From Argentina anserina (lineage: Eukaryota; Streptophyta; Magnoliopsida; Rosales; Rosaceae): 64,000 bases of DNA. The stretch covers positions 3,432,001-3,496,000 of the forward strand of contig NC_065878.1 of NCBI RefSeq assembly GCF_933775445.1. Direction: 5' to 3'. Positions 25,759 through 37,120 of the stretch are shown here, piece by piece. Below the pieces are notes generated by a model that saw only the letters and a list, made by a program, of their open reading frames with translations, was not told the origin of the DNA and did no database searches. The first letter of the stretch is position 1; each line of letters begins with the position of its first letter. The position numbers and the translations under genes were made by a program.

Positions 25759-25903
25759 GATGTTTTTTTATACAATCTCTTTAACTAAGCGTATAAGAAG
25801 ATTAGCCGAACTAACTCATTTTTTTGATAGACGAGTAATCGATGGAATTACGAACGGAGTAGGTATTGTGAGTTATTTCGTAGGAGAGAGTATCAAATTT
25901 AGT
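25759..25903 (+). pseudogene. ndhF: Plastid ndhF C-terminal fragment in nuclear DNA
   Basis: The plus strand encodes [20 protein letters not shown] with VGESIKF downstream, the conserved C-terminal part of the plastid NDH subunit NdhF. The piece has no stop or frameshift, so the insertion may be fairly recent. It adjoins the rps11 fragment in the opposite orientation. These genes are far apart in plastid genomes, so the insertion is a mosaic. Confidence 0.82.
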
Positions 25904-26861
25904 TGGATGATGATGACAGATTGACAGACTCTTGACTACTGCTAGAGGTGCTCGGTCAAGTCTCGCCTACTATACCTGCATCAAATGAGATGCTTCAGCT
26001 AGAAATGTTGGCAATAGTTTTCATATGGTTTCGCCGCTCTTTACGGTTCAATAGCATCTTCTCAAAAAAATTGATTGACAGCACCGATGGTGTATATAAA
26101 GGTGACACTACCCATAAGTCCATAACCATCACAGACAACCATCGGATCCGAACATGTCAAAACCACCTCATTCAACTCCACACCTTTTCTGATCATTCCA
26201 CGGGCGACATCTGTTCTTGATCGTTTGACGAGAGATCACCCGGTTTCTTCAATAAAAAAAAGAGAGAGGCATAAATACTAATTGTCGTGCTAGCGGATCG
26301 AGTGCTGAAGCTAATATTCACTTTTGATAGATAGCTGAAAACTTGATGGAAAAGAGTGAGACACGATAGATAGATGATAGCATCATATCATATATATTGG
26401 AGATATGAGGAAATTAAAATAGAAGAACATTATATGACCAAATGCATGACAACGTGGTTGAAACGGAAAGTAAACCGAAAGGCTATACGAAACAATACCT
26501 TGAAAATGCTCTTAGTGCAGAATCCCATTAGATGCGAGCAGGGAGAAATTCTCCACTCGAACTCTTTTGTATTTTTCAATTTCTAAGTGAAAGCTTCTGG
26601 CCATGCCGTTGCGTGGATAGGATATCGAAGCAGATGTCGGTGAGCTATGACATGGTAATTATAAAAATAAAAATAAAAAATGTTATCGTGGAGGTCGTTA
26701 GTTCAAATCTCGTTTATATCATGAGGCAAGTGAAGTGGAGTTTAAACTTGTCACTTGTATCGTGATAAATTCTAGTTATTATCAAGGTTTCCACCTTTGA
26801 GAATTGAAAACCTGATCCTTGACTGCAACTCTACAATAGGGGAACTTTGGAACCTTTTTAG
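25904..26861. other. Unassigned sequence beside the plastid fragments
   Basis: 25904-26220 is less AT-rich than its surroundings and has an open minus-strand stretch (for example GMIRKGVELNEVV near 26180), but I cannot match it to a plastid, mitochondrial or nuclear gene. 26221-26861 is AT-rich with no recognised feature. Confidence 0.4.
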
Positions 26862-27292
26862 TGTTGGTATGTAGTTTAAATTAATAAGTTCATAAATTAT
26901 CTTTTGTATTAAGCCCATATTATGACCTAACCATATTATGTTTAGGTTGTTGTCTAGCAATATAAATACATGCTTTACCAGCAGTATTATAGAGAGAAAA
27001 ATAGAGCCACAACTTTAGGGTTATAGAGAAGTAGCCGCAATTTAGGGTACTATAGAAGTTGTTCTTCTATTTCGTGTTTTCTCTTTGGTGAGTGTATTTG
27101 GAGATATTAGGATATTGAGTTTGAGTGATAAATACATTGTAATCTCCTTTTGATATTAGTGGAATCACTTCATTGTTTATACATGTGGATGTAACCATTT
27201 GTTTTTGGGGTGAACAATGTAAATCTTTATTTTGTCTATTTATCTTTTCTCAAGTTTCTGAAACTTCATACTTGTTACGTTTCTGCACAACA
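26862..27292 (+). repeat. 5' LTR of a deleted copia element
   Basis: About 431 bp, a direct repeat of 28282-28730. Shared stretches include TATTATGACCTAACC, GGTTGTTGTCTAGCAATATA and TTTAGGGTTATAGAGAAGTAG. It ends TGCACAACA, two bases before a TGGTATCAGAGCCC primer site. The start is approximate; the first ~15 bp differ between the two LTRs. Confidence 0.82.
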
Positions 27293-27294
27293 AG

Positions 27295-27308
27295 TGGTAT
27301 CAGAGCCC
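27295..27308 (+). other. Primer-binding site (tRNA-Met type)
   Basis: TGGTATCAGAGCCC lies two bases after the 5' LTR end, the normal tRNA-iMet primer site of plant copia elements. Confidence 0.85.
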
Positions 27309-27456
27309 AAGTTACGCTTGGGACTTGGTGTCTCGTACGATCGAATTTGGTGGAGCTCCCATTTGGATTAGGGTCACAAGATGCTTGTGGTTGAGGTGAA
27401 ACTATTCGGATTGTGAGACAATTGGTGATGACTCGAATCACGCCAAGGTGGAGATT

Positions 27457-27668
27457 GTTGGAAATTGATTGGCTTAGATTTGAGTCATTTAGAATCCCAC
27501 ATTGGAAAATGTGAAGAGTCATTCTTGAGTTATATGGATTGCACACACTAATATCGAGGCATTTTGTGGAAAACCTCATACTCGAACTCTACAGTGTGGC
27601 TAAAGTGAAGGGAGTATTGGAATTATTGGACCCGTGTGTGTGAGATTGTTGACCGCTTCCACACAATA
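27457..27668 (+). repeat. Second, unrelated LTR between a polypurine tract and a primer site
   Basis: CAAGGTGGAGAT (27445-27456) is a typical copia polypurine tract, followed directly by TGTTGGAAATTGATTGG, a typical LTR start. The segment ends CTTCCACACAATA, then AG and TGGTACTAGAGCTGG at 27671, a degenerate primer site. Its sequence is unrelated to the outer LTR. No partner copy was found in the window. Confidence 0.55.
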
Positions 27669-27708
27669 AGTGGTACTAGAGCTGGTCTCTGTGATTCTGG
27701 ATTCAATT

Positions 27709-28280
27709 ATGAAGTCTACTTCTTCGGCGAAATTTGAGATTGATAAATTTAATGGAATGAATGATTTCAACATTTGGCGTTTGAAGATGCGAGCCCTATT
27801 AGTCAAACAAGGTTTATTGAAGCCGATAAAAGGAGTGAATGTTTGGCCAACTACTTTGTCAGATGAAGAAAAAGAAGACATGTTAGAACAAGTACATAGT
27901 GCAATTTTGTTATGCCTAGCAGATGAGGTTCTGCGTGAAGTTGCTGATGAGACGACTGCACCTGGATTGTGGCTAAAGCTGGAGAAGTTATATATGACCA
28001 AATCCCTCACCAGTCGGTTATATTTGAAACAACGACTATACACTCTTCATATGTTTGAAGATACACTTGTTAAAAACCATATTGATGAGTTTAATAAGCT
28101 TATATCTGATTTGAGGAATATATATGTGAAAATTGAAGATGAAGATTAGGCTTTGATACTGCTATGCTATTTGCCTCATTCTTTTGAGAATTTTGTTGAC
28201 ACCATGTTGTATGGAACATAGGCTATCTTTTTAGAAGATGTCAAAGCAGCTTTGAGTTTTAGAGAATTGAAGAAAAAAAA
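27709..28280 (+). pseudogene. Truncated copia gag (UBN2/DUF4219 type)
   Basis: From the ATG at 27709 the frame encodes a typical copia Gag N-terminus: KFEIDKFNGMNDFNIWRLKM, then LTSRLYLKQRLYTLHM and LVKNHIDEFNKLISDL. A stop follows EDED at 28147-28149. The same frame continues the Gag similarity (LPHSFENFVDTMLYGT), hits another stop, and ends in RELKKKK directly against the 3' LTR. The zinc knuckle and all of pol are missing, so this is a dead, internally deleted copy. Confidence 0.85.
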
Positions 28281-28281
28281 G

Positions 28282-28730
28282 TGTCATAAAACTTGAAAGG
28301 GTTTAAATTAATAAGCCCATCAATTATCTTTTGTATTAAACCCATATTATGACCTAACCCTATTAGGTTTAGGTTGTTGTCTAGCAATATAAATACATGT
28401 TTGACCATCAGTATTATAGAGAGAAAAAGAGAGTCACAACTTTAGGGTTATAGAGAAGTAGCCGTAGTTTAGGGTTCTATAGAAGTTGTTCTTCTATTTG
28501 GTATTTTCTTTTTGGTGAGTGTATTTGGAGATATTGAGATATTGAGATATTGGATTTGAGTGATAAACACATTGTAATCTCTTTTTGATATTAGTGGAAT
28601 CTCCTCATTGTTTATATCCGTGGATGTAACCCTTTACTTTTAGGGTGAACAACGTAAATCTTTATTTTTTTGTCTATTTAATTTTTCTCAAATTTCTGAT
28701 ACTTTATACTTGTTAGGCTTCCGCACAACA
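28282..28730 (+). repeat. 3' LTR of the deleted copia element
   Basis: Direct repeat of 26862-27292 with many small differences, preceded by an A-rich purine tract (AGAAAAAAAAG). It ends CCGCACAACA at 28730. No target duplication could be confirmed. The visible divergence from the 5' LTR suggests an old insertion. Confidence 0.8.
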
Positions 28731-29180
28731 TATAGAAGTACTAACGTTGTTGCTCAATCATGATTTATCAATTTTATTTTATTTTTTATAGTGATTAAAC
28801 ATGAACCCTAATTATTATTAAATAGTACAATTCTTGTCAACAACATTTGTCCCAAGTCACGTATATTTAACTAGTCGACTTTGACAGTTTATCTCTTAAA
28901 AAGCTCTTGCTCAACTTTTTCCTGAAGCACTTTCAAGTTCTCAACTTCTCCATCACTTAGCTCTATGCGCACCAAAGTTGTGTTTAACTACCATTCACGA
29001 ATGTAACCACTTAGAAATTAGCTAATATTCACCTTAAACCAAACTAGATATATTTGAACCTGTAGTTTAGACGGGGGCACGAGTACGCATCATAATAATA
29101 GGTATTATTGAGGCCAAAGAAACCTGAGAAGTGAATTTTAGAAATTCAAATAGAGATCTGCAAAATTATAATGATTAGAA
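28731..29180. other. Intergenic, nothing recognised
   Basis: AT-rich sequence between the copia remnant and the tRNA-like gene. No feature supported. Confidence 0.5.
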
Positions 29181-29254
29181 GCTGAAATAGCTCAGTTGGT
29201 TAGAGCGTGTGCCCACTAGCTACAATGTTGGAAGTTCGAACCTTCCTTGTAGCG
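29181..29254 (+). tRNA. tRNA-Asn-like gene with altered anticodon arm (probable pseudogene)
   Basis: The 74 bases fit the tRNA frame exactly. The 5' half, GCTGAAATAGCTCAGTTGGT, is nearly the plant tRNA-Asn sequence. The D stem (GCTC/GAGC) and T stem-loop (GGAAG-TTCGAAC-CTTCC) are fully paired. The acceptor stem has one mismatch (A5 against G68). The anticodon stem TGTGC/CTACA has a C-C clash and a G-T pair, and the loop CCACTAG gives a nominal ACT anticodon where GTT is expected. With damage concentrated in the anticodon arm, it is most likely a tRNA-Asn pseudogene. A TTTT run follows at about 29287. Confidence 0.65.
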
Positions 29255-30153
29255 TGCTTGAAACCCACTGAACTTGTTACCATCTTGTTTTCAAATTTGT
29301 GAAATTTTATTTTCACTGGATCCAAATGAATTGGTGCCCTCTATGGCTCTATGTAAATGCTGAAAATGAGCAAGCCGTAATGCAGGAGAGTTACTTTCAT
29401 GGGATCGAGTGGCAATTGGCATCAAGCCACCCACAACAATTCCCAGGCATAAAAATTTCAAGTGCCAATTGAAAACAAGCCATTGCTCAAAGTGATCATG
29501 ATGAATCCATCAAAAGTTCCCAAAAAGGGCATAAAGGATGCCAAGAAAGGGTGAGGACGTCCCTTTTCTGGTGATTTTGAAATGGCCACAGCATAGCATA
29601 TTTGATGGTAGTGGTGAATGAGAGAGAATTGGAAGCTAGAGAGATGGTGAAATGAGAAACCATTGAGATGGAAGATGGAGTGGGTGGCAGACCCACGTGA
29701 AAGACTCCCCCACCACCACCGCCACCATCACCACCACCACCAGTGGATGTCTCTGTTGGCTTCATATCAACGCTAACAGCCAAAACAATCCAACCACAAC
29801 AATAAAAACCAACATCCTCACAATCACAAAGCTCCACCTCCCCTTTTTCCTAAAGTGTTGAGAAAAACAAAAAGTTCACAGGCTCACATCATTTACCCAT
29901 TTGAAACAAAAGGCCACACCCCCCATTTCCATAGTTCCCCACTACCACTTCGCATTTTTCCCTTTCCTCCTTTCTTTCACTATGGGAGAAAGCAACAGAG
30001 CCTAAAATGCTAGTGGGTCTCTCTCTCTCTCTCTCTCTCTCACTAGCTAGACCTCCCTTTCTTCTCTCTAAAATGCTAGTGGGTTGTGCTTAAGCATGGT
30101 TTGGTGGGTGAACAATGTTAGCAGCTTAGCCAATTTTCAAGGGTAAAACTGCG

Positions 30154-30178
<25 letters not shown>
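29255..30178 (+). promoter_or_regulatory. Promoter and 5' UTR region of the trihelix gene
   Basis: No gene recognised. It contains a CCA/CCACCG-rich tract at 29705-29745, a (TC)n run at 30018-30041, and a (GA)n run at 30154-30178 that abuts the start codon. Such TC/GA tracts are common in plant 5' UTRs. An open minus-strand frame across 29496-29837 is Gly-rich only because of the CCA tract. Confidence 0.45.
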
Positions 30179-30185
<7 letters not shown>

Positions 30186-31778
30186 AAGAGAAAGAGAAAG
30201 AGGGTGGTAACCAGGATCAAAACCCCCCAACAGCTCTCCTCTCTAACAATTTGGAGTCTCCAAGATCAAAACCCTTGATTGGTAGTGACAGGCTGAAGAG
30301 AGATGAGTGGAGTGAAGGAGCTGTGTCTAGTCTCCTTGAGGCTTATGAGGCCAAATGGGTACTCAGAAACAGAGCCAAGCTCAAAGGCCTTGACTGGGAA
30401 GATGTAGCCAGACACGTCTCGTCTCGCGCCAGCTGCTCCAAGTCGCCCAAGACTCAGACGCAGTGTAAGAACAAGATTGAGTCCATGAAGAAGCGCTACC
30501 GCTCCGAGTCCGCCACCGCTGATGGCTCTTCCTGGCCTCTTTATCCACGCCTTGATCTTTTGTTACGCGGCAGCGGAGCCCCACCTCCAGCCACAACTGT
30601 TGTAGCAGCTGCTGTAGTTGCTCCACCTGTGCCGCCGCAACAGCCACCGATAGTGGCACCGTTGGCTCATCATAGCAACCATGCACTGATGCTATTGGAG
30701 CCACCAGTGCCGGTGTCACCGCCGACTCAACCACCGCCGCCGCCGACGCATTTAGGAACTGCCCAAAACTCGTACGGGTCTGATGGTGTTGATAGGGATG
30801 CCAAGGTCAGTGTTTACGTGACCCAATCACCCATTTTCATTTTACTTTTGATTTTGAGTAAAGATCCAAACTTTACCATATATCAGGCATCATAATCTGG
30901 GATCGTTGGCTTTTAGCCCTCAGAGTTTGTTTCAAGCTTGGGTGTCCGATTGTTCCATCCTTTTCATCCTAGTTTTATATGCAATAGTGAAACCCTTTCA
31001 TGAATATATGGATAATCAAGTGTCAACTGTCAAGTATGATGTGTTAACCATGTGTTCAAACTACTGAGAGACCAACTGTGTAGAAGCCCATGTCATGATA
31101 TAGATCAATATCAGAAGAAATAGATACTTGTATCCATCTCTATTAGAAACTAGAATGGCGCCCCTTGACATAAATTTTATATTTTTATTTCATTTCCAAA
31201 GGGTGCGTAATCGATCTTAGCAGCTAACGACCTGAACATTGATGTAAATACATTTTCGCATACACATATGGACTAATAATTCCATCAAGTTTTTCTTTCT
31301 TTGATTCTAGACAAATAAGACTGGTGGCACTTGAAAAAGAACAAAAAAAGCAATGTAATATTTATGACTCGTTAACATGCAGGAAGAAGGAGGGGGGATG
31401 AAATTATCAGACCATGCATCAGACAAGAACCCATTGGAGATAGATAGTAGCACACCAGCCCTTTATAGTGATAAGGAAAAGTTAAGGTCCAAGAGAATGA
31501 AGAGGAAAATTGAGAAGAAGACGCGAAGAAGAAGGGAGGAAATAGAGATAGCCGAGAGCATAAGATGGTTAGCTGAGGTTGTGGTAAGATCAGAGCAATC
31601 AAGAATGGACACAATGAGAGAGATAGAGAGGATGAGAGTTGAAGCAGAGGCAAAGAGAGGAGAGATGGATCTGAAGCGCACAGAAATTATTGCCAATACC
31701 CAGTTGGAGATTGCAAGGATCTTTGCTGCTGGTGTTGGCAAAGGTGTTGATTCTTCATTAAGAATTGGAAGAAGCTGA
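30179..31778 (+). CDS. Trihelix (GT/SIP1-type) transcription factor, two exons
   Basis: Exons 30179-30805 and 31383-31778 join through a GT/AG intron into 340 codons. Residues about 43-130 are a trihelix (Myb/SANT-like) DNA-binding domain. It has spaced tryptophans at DEWSEGAV, EAKWVLRN and LDWEDVARHV, then the conserved QCKNKIESMKKRYR helix and SWPLYPRLDLLL. A Pro/Ala/Val-rich low-complexity linker follows (residues about 133-205). Exon 2 encodes a basic stretch (KRMKRKIEKKTRRRREE, a likely nuclear signal) and a long charged coiled coil to about residue 325. This layout matches the SIP1/ASIL-like clade of trihelix repressors, which act in the nucleus on GT-type elements. A GA microsatellite runs straight into the ATG. 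Confidence 0.92.
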
Positions 31779-32634
31779 GGAAACATAGTCAAGCTTCTGA
31801 GTAAGTTATATCCATCCATATATGTATAGATTTAAATGTAGTATATATGTAACACTGATTAGAAGAAACGAGAACTTTTGGAAGCTGAAGGTGAGGGAGA
31901 GTGGACTAATTAAACATGTAAGATATGTGCCAACTTCGTAGTTATTGTAGCTACAATAAGTAACAACATGTCGACCTCATTCTGATGTATTATGAGCAGG
32001 CAATCAGTGTTTGACCTACCAAAAAAACAATTATGGATACCTACATTATTTAACGGTGTATAACCACCATGAAATTTGAAGCGTAATATTTATGCGTCGA
32101 ACACAACGAATGAGATGAGTTTCTTTTCTTTGCCCGAGTAACAATACCTAAACACAAGTTACAGTCCTGACCAAAAAAAAAACAGAAGTTACAGTTGAGC
32201 TAGCTGCTCGTTTTCATGAAGGAGATAGAACCTTCATAAGGGCGGTAAGGCATGCGATTATGATCGAATTTAACCTATTAGTAGGAACCAAACAAACTCT
32301 AGATCTTCTGAGAACCAATCACTGTATTTATGGAGCCAAAATATGAGAACAACCTGGTTTGGCATATATCCCTAAAGAATTTGACCTGGGGAATTCGGTG
32401 GAGGTTTTGGTATTGGAGGGGAAGGAGACACGGTCGATCCATGTTCCATGACGTCGAAATAACTGTAAGGATATGGAAGCTGGTAGTGCTGAAGAGGTAT
32501 CTGTTGGAAAAATACTCTGCATTTAGCTAAATGACTGCATACATGAGTTGTGATTATTTTTTTTTTCAATGAAATTTATTGAGAAAAAATGTTACGAACA
32601 TGAAGGACAAACACAATTATCCCTCAATTAAGAA
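31779..32634. other. Intergenic with a possible orphan exon on the minus strand
   Basis: 3' flank of the trihelix gene. At 32372-32550 the minus strand has an acceptor-like AAATGCAG followed by an open Pro/Tyr-rich stretch (YSYFDVMEHGSTVSPSPPIP) to a stop. It could be the last exon of a gene cut off by the retroelement that begins at 32635, but I recognise no family and no other exon was found. Confidence 0.3.
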
Positions 32635-33149
32635 TGTGAGACTCCACCCACAAATTATTAAAAGTAATTCAAGCACAAGGTGAAATAAAAAAGAATCATA
32701 CGACAGCTAGAGTGGCATCGGCGGCGGGACTGGGTTTGGAAAAGATCCGACACGGTTCAACTCCCGCCTCCCGCCTCTCGCTTTTGTTTTTTTTTTTGAA
32801 AAGAGAAGAAAAGAAAAAAAAAGGAAAGCGTGCGTCCGAGAGAGAAGGAATGAGAATTTAAAATTTGGGGTGCCAATGTGAATTACAATATTTCCCTTAC
32901 AGAAACTTTAATCCAAATTTGACGTTTAACTTTAGTTGCTAACAACATTTACCTACGATAACCATTTTAAACGTGCAGCATGACTACGAACTCGTATCAT
33001 CGAGCTCAACAACTTCTGTGAAGGAAGTTTTCACAAATAGCGTACGAATTCAAAGTCAACTTTTTAAGTCTCCACTCATAACGACTCTCGATATGAGTAA
33101 ATGATAAGAGTACAACTGTAAGGAATTGAATAAGGTTCGGGTCGTGTCA
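32635..33149 (-). repeat. 3' LTR of the LARD-like element
   Basis: Direct repeat of 39508-40014. Shared landmarks are ACTGGGTTTGGAAAAGATCC, GTGAAGGAAGTTTTCACAAA and ACTCTCGATATGAGTA. On the minus strand it starts TGACACGACCCGAACC. Confidence 0.9.
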
Positions 33150-33889
33150 GTTCCCCCCCCTTAAAAATTTCATCCTCGAAATTTCCATATCACCACTTAA
33201 GCAAGCATAAAATCGGTTATAAATTACATCAAGCATATATGAGGATACAATACAACAATTATGTGTCAATTAGATCCGCTCCCGAATTTCTCTTGAAATC
33301 CGAGGTGAACCTGTGTAGCCAAAATTAGAGAATGATTATGTCAAAAACTTAATATCTAGAAAAGGCATACAAAAAATTTCGGCATAATCTCTTTTGAAAA
33401 TGACCAACCTTACCTACACAAAAACAACACTTCTATAATGACAACCCCACCTCAACACCTACCTAGTCAAAACGACTTCCTCATCATTTATTACAAATTC
33501 AAGCAAAATATACAATATGTAACAACACTAACTACTATCACCGTCCATTTAGAATTTCAGCAAGATATTGATTCAAACTTATGAATTAGGTAAGGATGAA
33601 AAACATTAAATATTTTTCCGATATGATGGTAATGAAACAAGCATACAATTACGAGTTAGAAATAAACGTGATTACAAATCAAATAGGAGAATTGACAGGA
33701 ATATCACTCACCAAAACAAATATAAGCTCACAACAATAATAAGACATATCACCAGTATAATCTCTCTTTTTGGATCTATATCTAAAGTCCACTAGTACAC
33801 CCTCTCTCCTCCGGTTATAAAATATGGACTAGTCCCGCTAGTCAAAATAACACAATGATGCCATGCACTATCCCCCCGGGCAATCAAAA

Positions 33890-34340
33890 TTGCTTTCACT
33901 CCCATTATTGGAATTTCGTGATAATTCTGAATATCACATCGCCTCTTAGGCGAAAATAGATATCATAAAAATATGCTTTCTCCCATACTCCCATTTTTAT
34001 GGGCTTTCGTGATATATCAGGTATATTACATCGCCTGCCAGGCAGAAAATGATATCATAACAATCTAATAGTTCTCATACTCCCATTACTGGGCTTTCAT
34101 GATATATCTAGGTATATCACATCGCCTCCTAGGCGGAAATGGTTATCATAACAATCTGACAGTTCCCATACTCCCATTGTTGGGATTCGTGATATATCTA
34201 GATATATCACATCGCCTCCCAGGCTGAAAGAGATATCATAACAATTTGACAGTTCTCATACTCCCATTATTGGGCTTTTATGATATATCTGGGTATATCA
34301 CATCACCTCCTAGGTGGAAAAGGATAGGATAACAATTTAC
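33890..34340. repeat. About five tandem ~90-bp units with a CGCC...GGCG hairpin
   Basis: Repeated unit: CTCCCATTATTGGGCTTT, TGATATATC, then CACATCGCCTCCTAGGCGG and ATATCATAACAAT. Each unit contains the small palindrome CGCCTCCTAGGCGG (in variants). Located inside the LARD interior, non-coding. Confidence 0.85.
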
Positions 34341-35539
34341 TAGTATAATCAATGATCTCAAAGCATATGACATAAAAAAGTAATGGAGGGCATTCCACAT
34401 GCCTAAATATGCTGGCCTGAAAATAAATAATAAATAAAACCTAAACCTCGTTGATTCTCAAGATGAGAATAGCCTAGGGATTAGGGTGTCTATACCTCGT
34501 TGATTTCAATGGAATGACCGAGTTGATAGGGCTTTGTTAAAAAAAAGAAAATAAACTAAAATAATATCAAATATGATTCCCAACCGTATAACATAAATAG
34601 AATAAATATGACCAAAGAAAATATCCAAGATCCCATTCATACTAACCACAGGACATAAACCGAGTATAATGCCATAAGATAGATAACTTACCGTATGGGC
34701 ATGTCTATCATCTAATTATATAGATCAGATATAACCCTTATCTATTTCATTACTTAGAACCCACTCTCATCATCATTCCATAGAATTTATCAAACACAGG
34801 TGATCTCTGATACAAGGCAATTTGAAATGGTAGATATATGAGTTGATAAACTCAATGAAAGCAATATATATCTAATTAACAGGCATATCATACCACCTAC
34901 ACAGATTCTCACTCTAAACCTTCCTTTTAAGAAAAGAAAGAAAAAAAAATGAAGTTTGGTTCTAACTAACTGAACCCATTAGATTGGAGAACGATTAGAT
35001 TACAGTACACACAAACCAACATACAATGAGTAATTAAATCAGAGACATAAGCAATTAAATCAGGGATTAGCTTAATCATCAAAAGAAGAATGGGTTCACT
35101 TGTGGTTTCGGAACCCAATATAACTAAAACAAACCCAAATTCTAACTGGAAGTATCAGAGAAGTGGCAAGGCTGTGTAAGTATAATTAGAAGGCCTTGAT
35201 TTTCAATCTTTCCACTTATGCACTCTTTCAAATTTTCTTTCAATGAGACCATATACTTTCCTTATTCTAAATGGAAAGAGTTGTGTCAACAAGTATCACA
35301 TGAAGCATACTTCCCACAAGAGAATCATATATACCAATAAACTAAAAGATAATTTGAGGTTGCTACCAATACTTGCAAATACTTGAATGATGGGATCAGT
35401 AGCTCTGGTCCTCACCAAGAACTCCGCATTTTATCAGCATTTATGTTCATCCCCTCCACCCATATTTCCACTAGAACTCAGAGAAGAATTCGCATAAGAT
35501 GAAACAAAGACTAAAACAGTAAAACTCTCAAGCCATAGC

Positions 35540-36752
35540 TATGATGCACCAGTACGGGTACGGGACACGGATACAGATACGACATGATACGGGGATACGT
35601 TTTTTTCTAGTATGTAGCGTTTTGGATACGTTTTGTAAAATAATATAATAAATTCTAGAATTTGATCAAAAACATGCAATTAGAAATTTAGAGCACCTAA
35701 ATTCCATCAATATCCCATTAATCGAGTTGTGTGTGTGCGCGTGTGAGAGGCATAGAGACAATTGTAAACAACGAGTGCAGCAATCCAGTTAAGTGCCTTT
35801 TAAAAGAAGCATCACTTAATACAATGCAATGCAGGGTTCCAATATATTTGAAAATGCAGATTTCAAAGAATTATTTGCCCTCTTAAAGCAAGTCCTATAG
35901 CAAAGACAAGACATCAGCAAGTTTCTGGAGAAATGTTACTCCCTTACTTTTAATTGGGAGGCATATCAAAGAGTAGGTTTGCTCTGACCAAAATTCAAAA
36001 TTCATTCTTCAATTAATAACATTTTATTTCTTTTTCTGCAAAAAAAAAAAAAGGATGGAAGATAGTTTATACACAACCATCAACTGGTTTTCAAACACCG
36101 CATGAAGATAAGAGGACCAATATCACATAACATTCAAACATCCAAGCTGAAAAGAGAATTTGCCTCTTATTGACCAATTTTTACTTTCCTTGCTGTAATT
36201 GGTAAAATGGGAATCATACAACTCAATCTCGATAACCTAATCTAAAACCAAGCAATACAACAACCTACTAAGCAAGAAAACCATAGAAGGAGAAAACAGA
36301 AGTATATCAGAAAAACATATAGCCACTCTTCCGATATCATGTAGAGAATTAGTGCTACAGTTTTTGTACGAGCAATTGAAAACACTGAGAATCACCAAAA
36401 CTTGGAACAGAAAAAATCGATTAAGACCAAACCTGGCTCAGCTTGAGTTGAAGTTCAAGTAATGACAACAGTCATTACTGGATCAAAAATATCACCAAAA
36501 ACAAGTCCACATAACTAAATTCAGATCAACAGTCCAAAACAATGAAAAGAGAGACAACCCAATACGATCAGTAGGTCCCTAATTGGGTGATTCTTGCTAG
36601 TTCTTAATCAATTCATCAATGTCAAACTAAATACAAAACAGTGCAGAAATAAGTGAGAGATTTATACAAAGAAAAGCAGAGCACACTAATCAAAGGAAAA
36701 CTTAATCAAACTACTGAAGATATGAGTCATACCTTTTTCCAGTGATGGGAAT

Positions 36753-36783
<31 letters not shown>

Positions 36784-37120
36784 AAAATATGGGGTTTTGC
36801 TCGGAATCCAAGAGTTGCGAGGGAAGGTATAGATGATTTCGTCTGGGTTCACCTCCCTCAGTCTCCTTCGAAGGAACGAAAGAGAATCTCCGGCTTATAC
36901 ATTTAGCAATTTAAGTTTTATCAACTTTAAAATGACAATAGTATCCTAAAACGTATCCAAATTGTATCCGGACCGTATCCGCTGAGTTAACTTTACACTA
37001 CATAGTTAGGATACGTTTTTTCATTCATGAATACGTATATATGGCGTATCCGGACTGTACCCGTATCCGACACGGGTACGATACGGACATACCCAGTTTT
37101 TCCCGTATCCATGCTATATA
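35540..37120. mobile_element. hAT-like element nested in the LARD (approximate ends)
   Basis: Both ends carry inverted GTACGGGTACGGGACACGGATAC-type motifs (35551-35580, and the complement at about 37040-37085), with outer ends near CTATGATGC and GCATCCATAG-like sequence. The flanks AGCCATAG (35531-35538) and GGCCATAC (37121-37128) match at 6 of 8 positions. The interior is non-coding, with a GA run at 36752-36776 and a 5'-UTR-like stretch at about 36790-36900. Confidence 0.6.

Noticed and set aside
25418..25924. A single 168-codon gene across the plastid fragments
   Set aside because: The frame runs through antisense rps11 and then sense ndhF; only the ndhF part is real coding sequence, so the long frame is accidental.
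26640..26760. tRNA-like B box (GTTAGTTCAAATCTC) suggesting a SINE
   Set aside because: No convincing A box, 3' tail or target duplication was found nearby, so a single motif is not enough.
29496..29837. 113-codon Gly-rich minus-strand ORF
   Set aside because: The Gly run is a translated CCA/CCG tract. The region is better explained as the trihelix gene's upstream region; no homolog recognised.
33840..34340. CRISPR-like regular repeats
   Set aside because: The ~90-bp units are contiguous tandem repeats without unique spacers, inside a plant retroelement; a CRISPR array is excluded.
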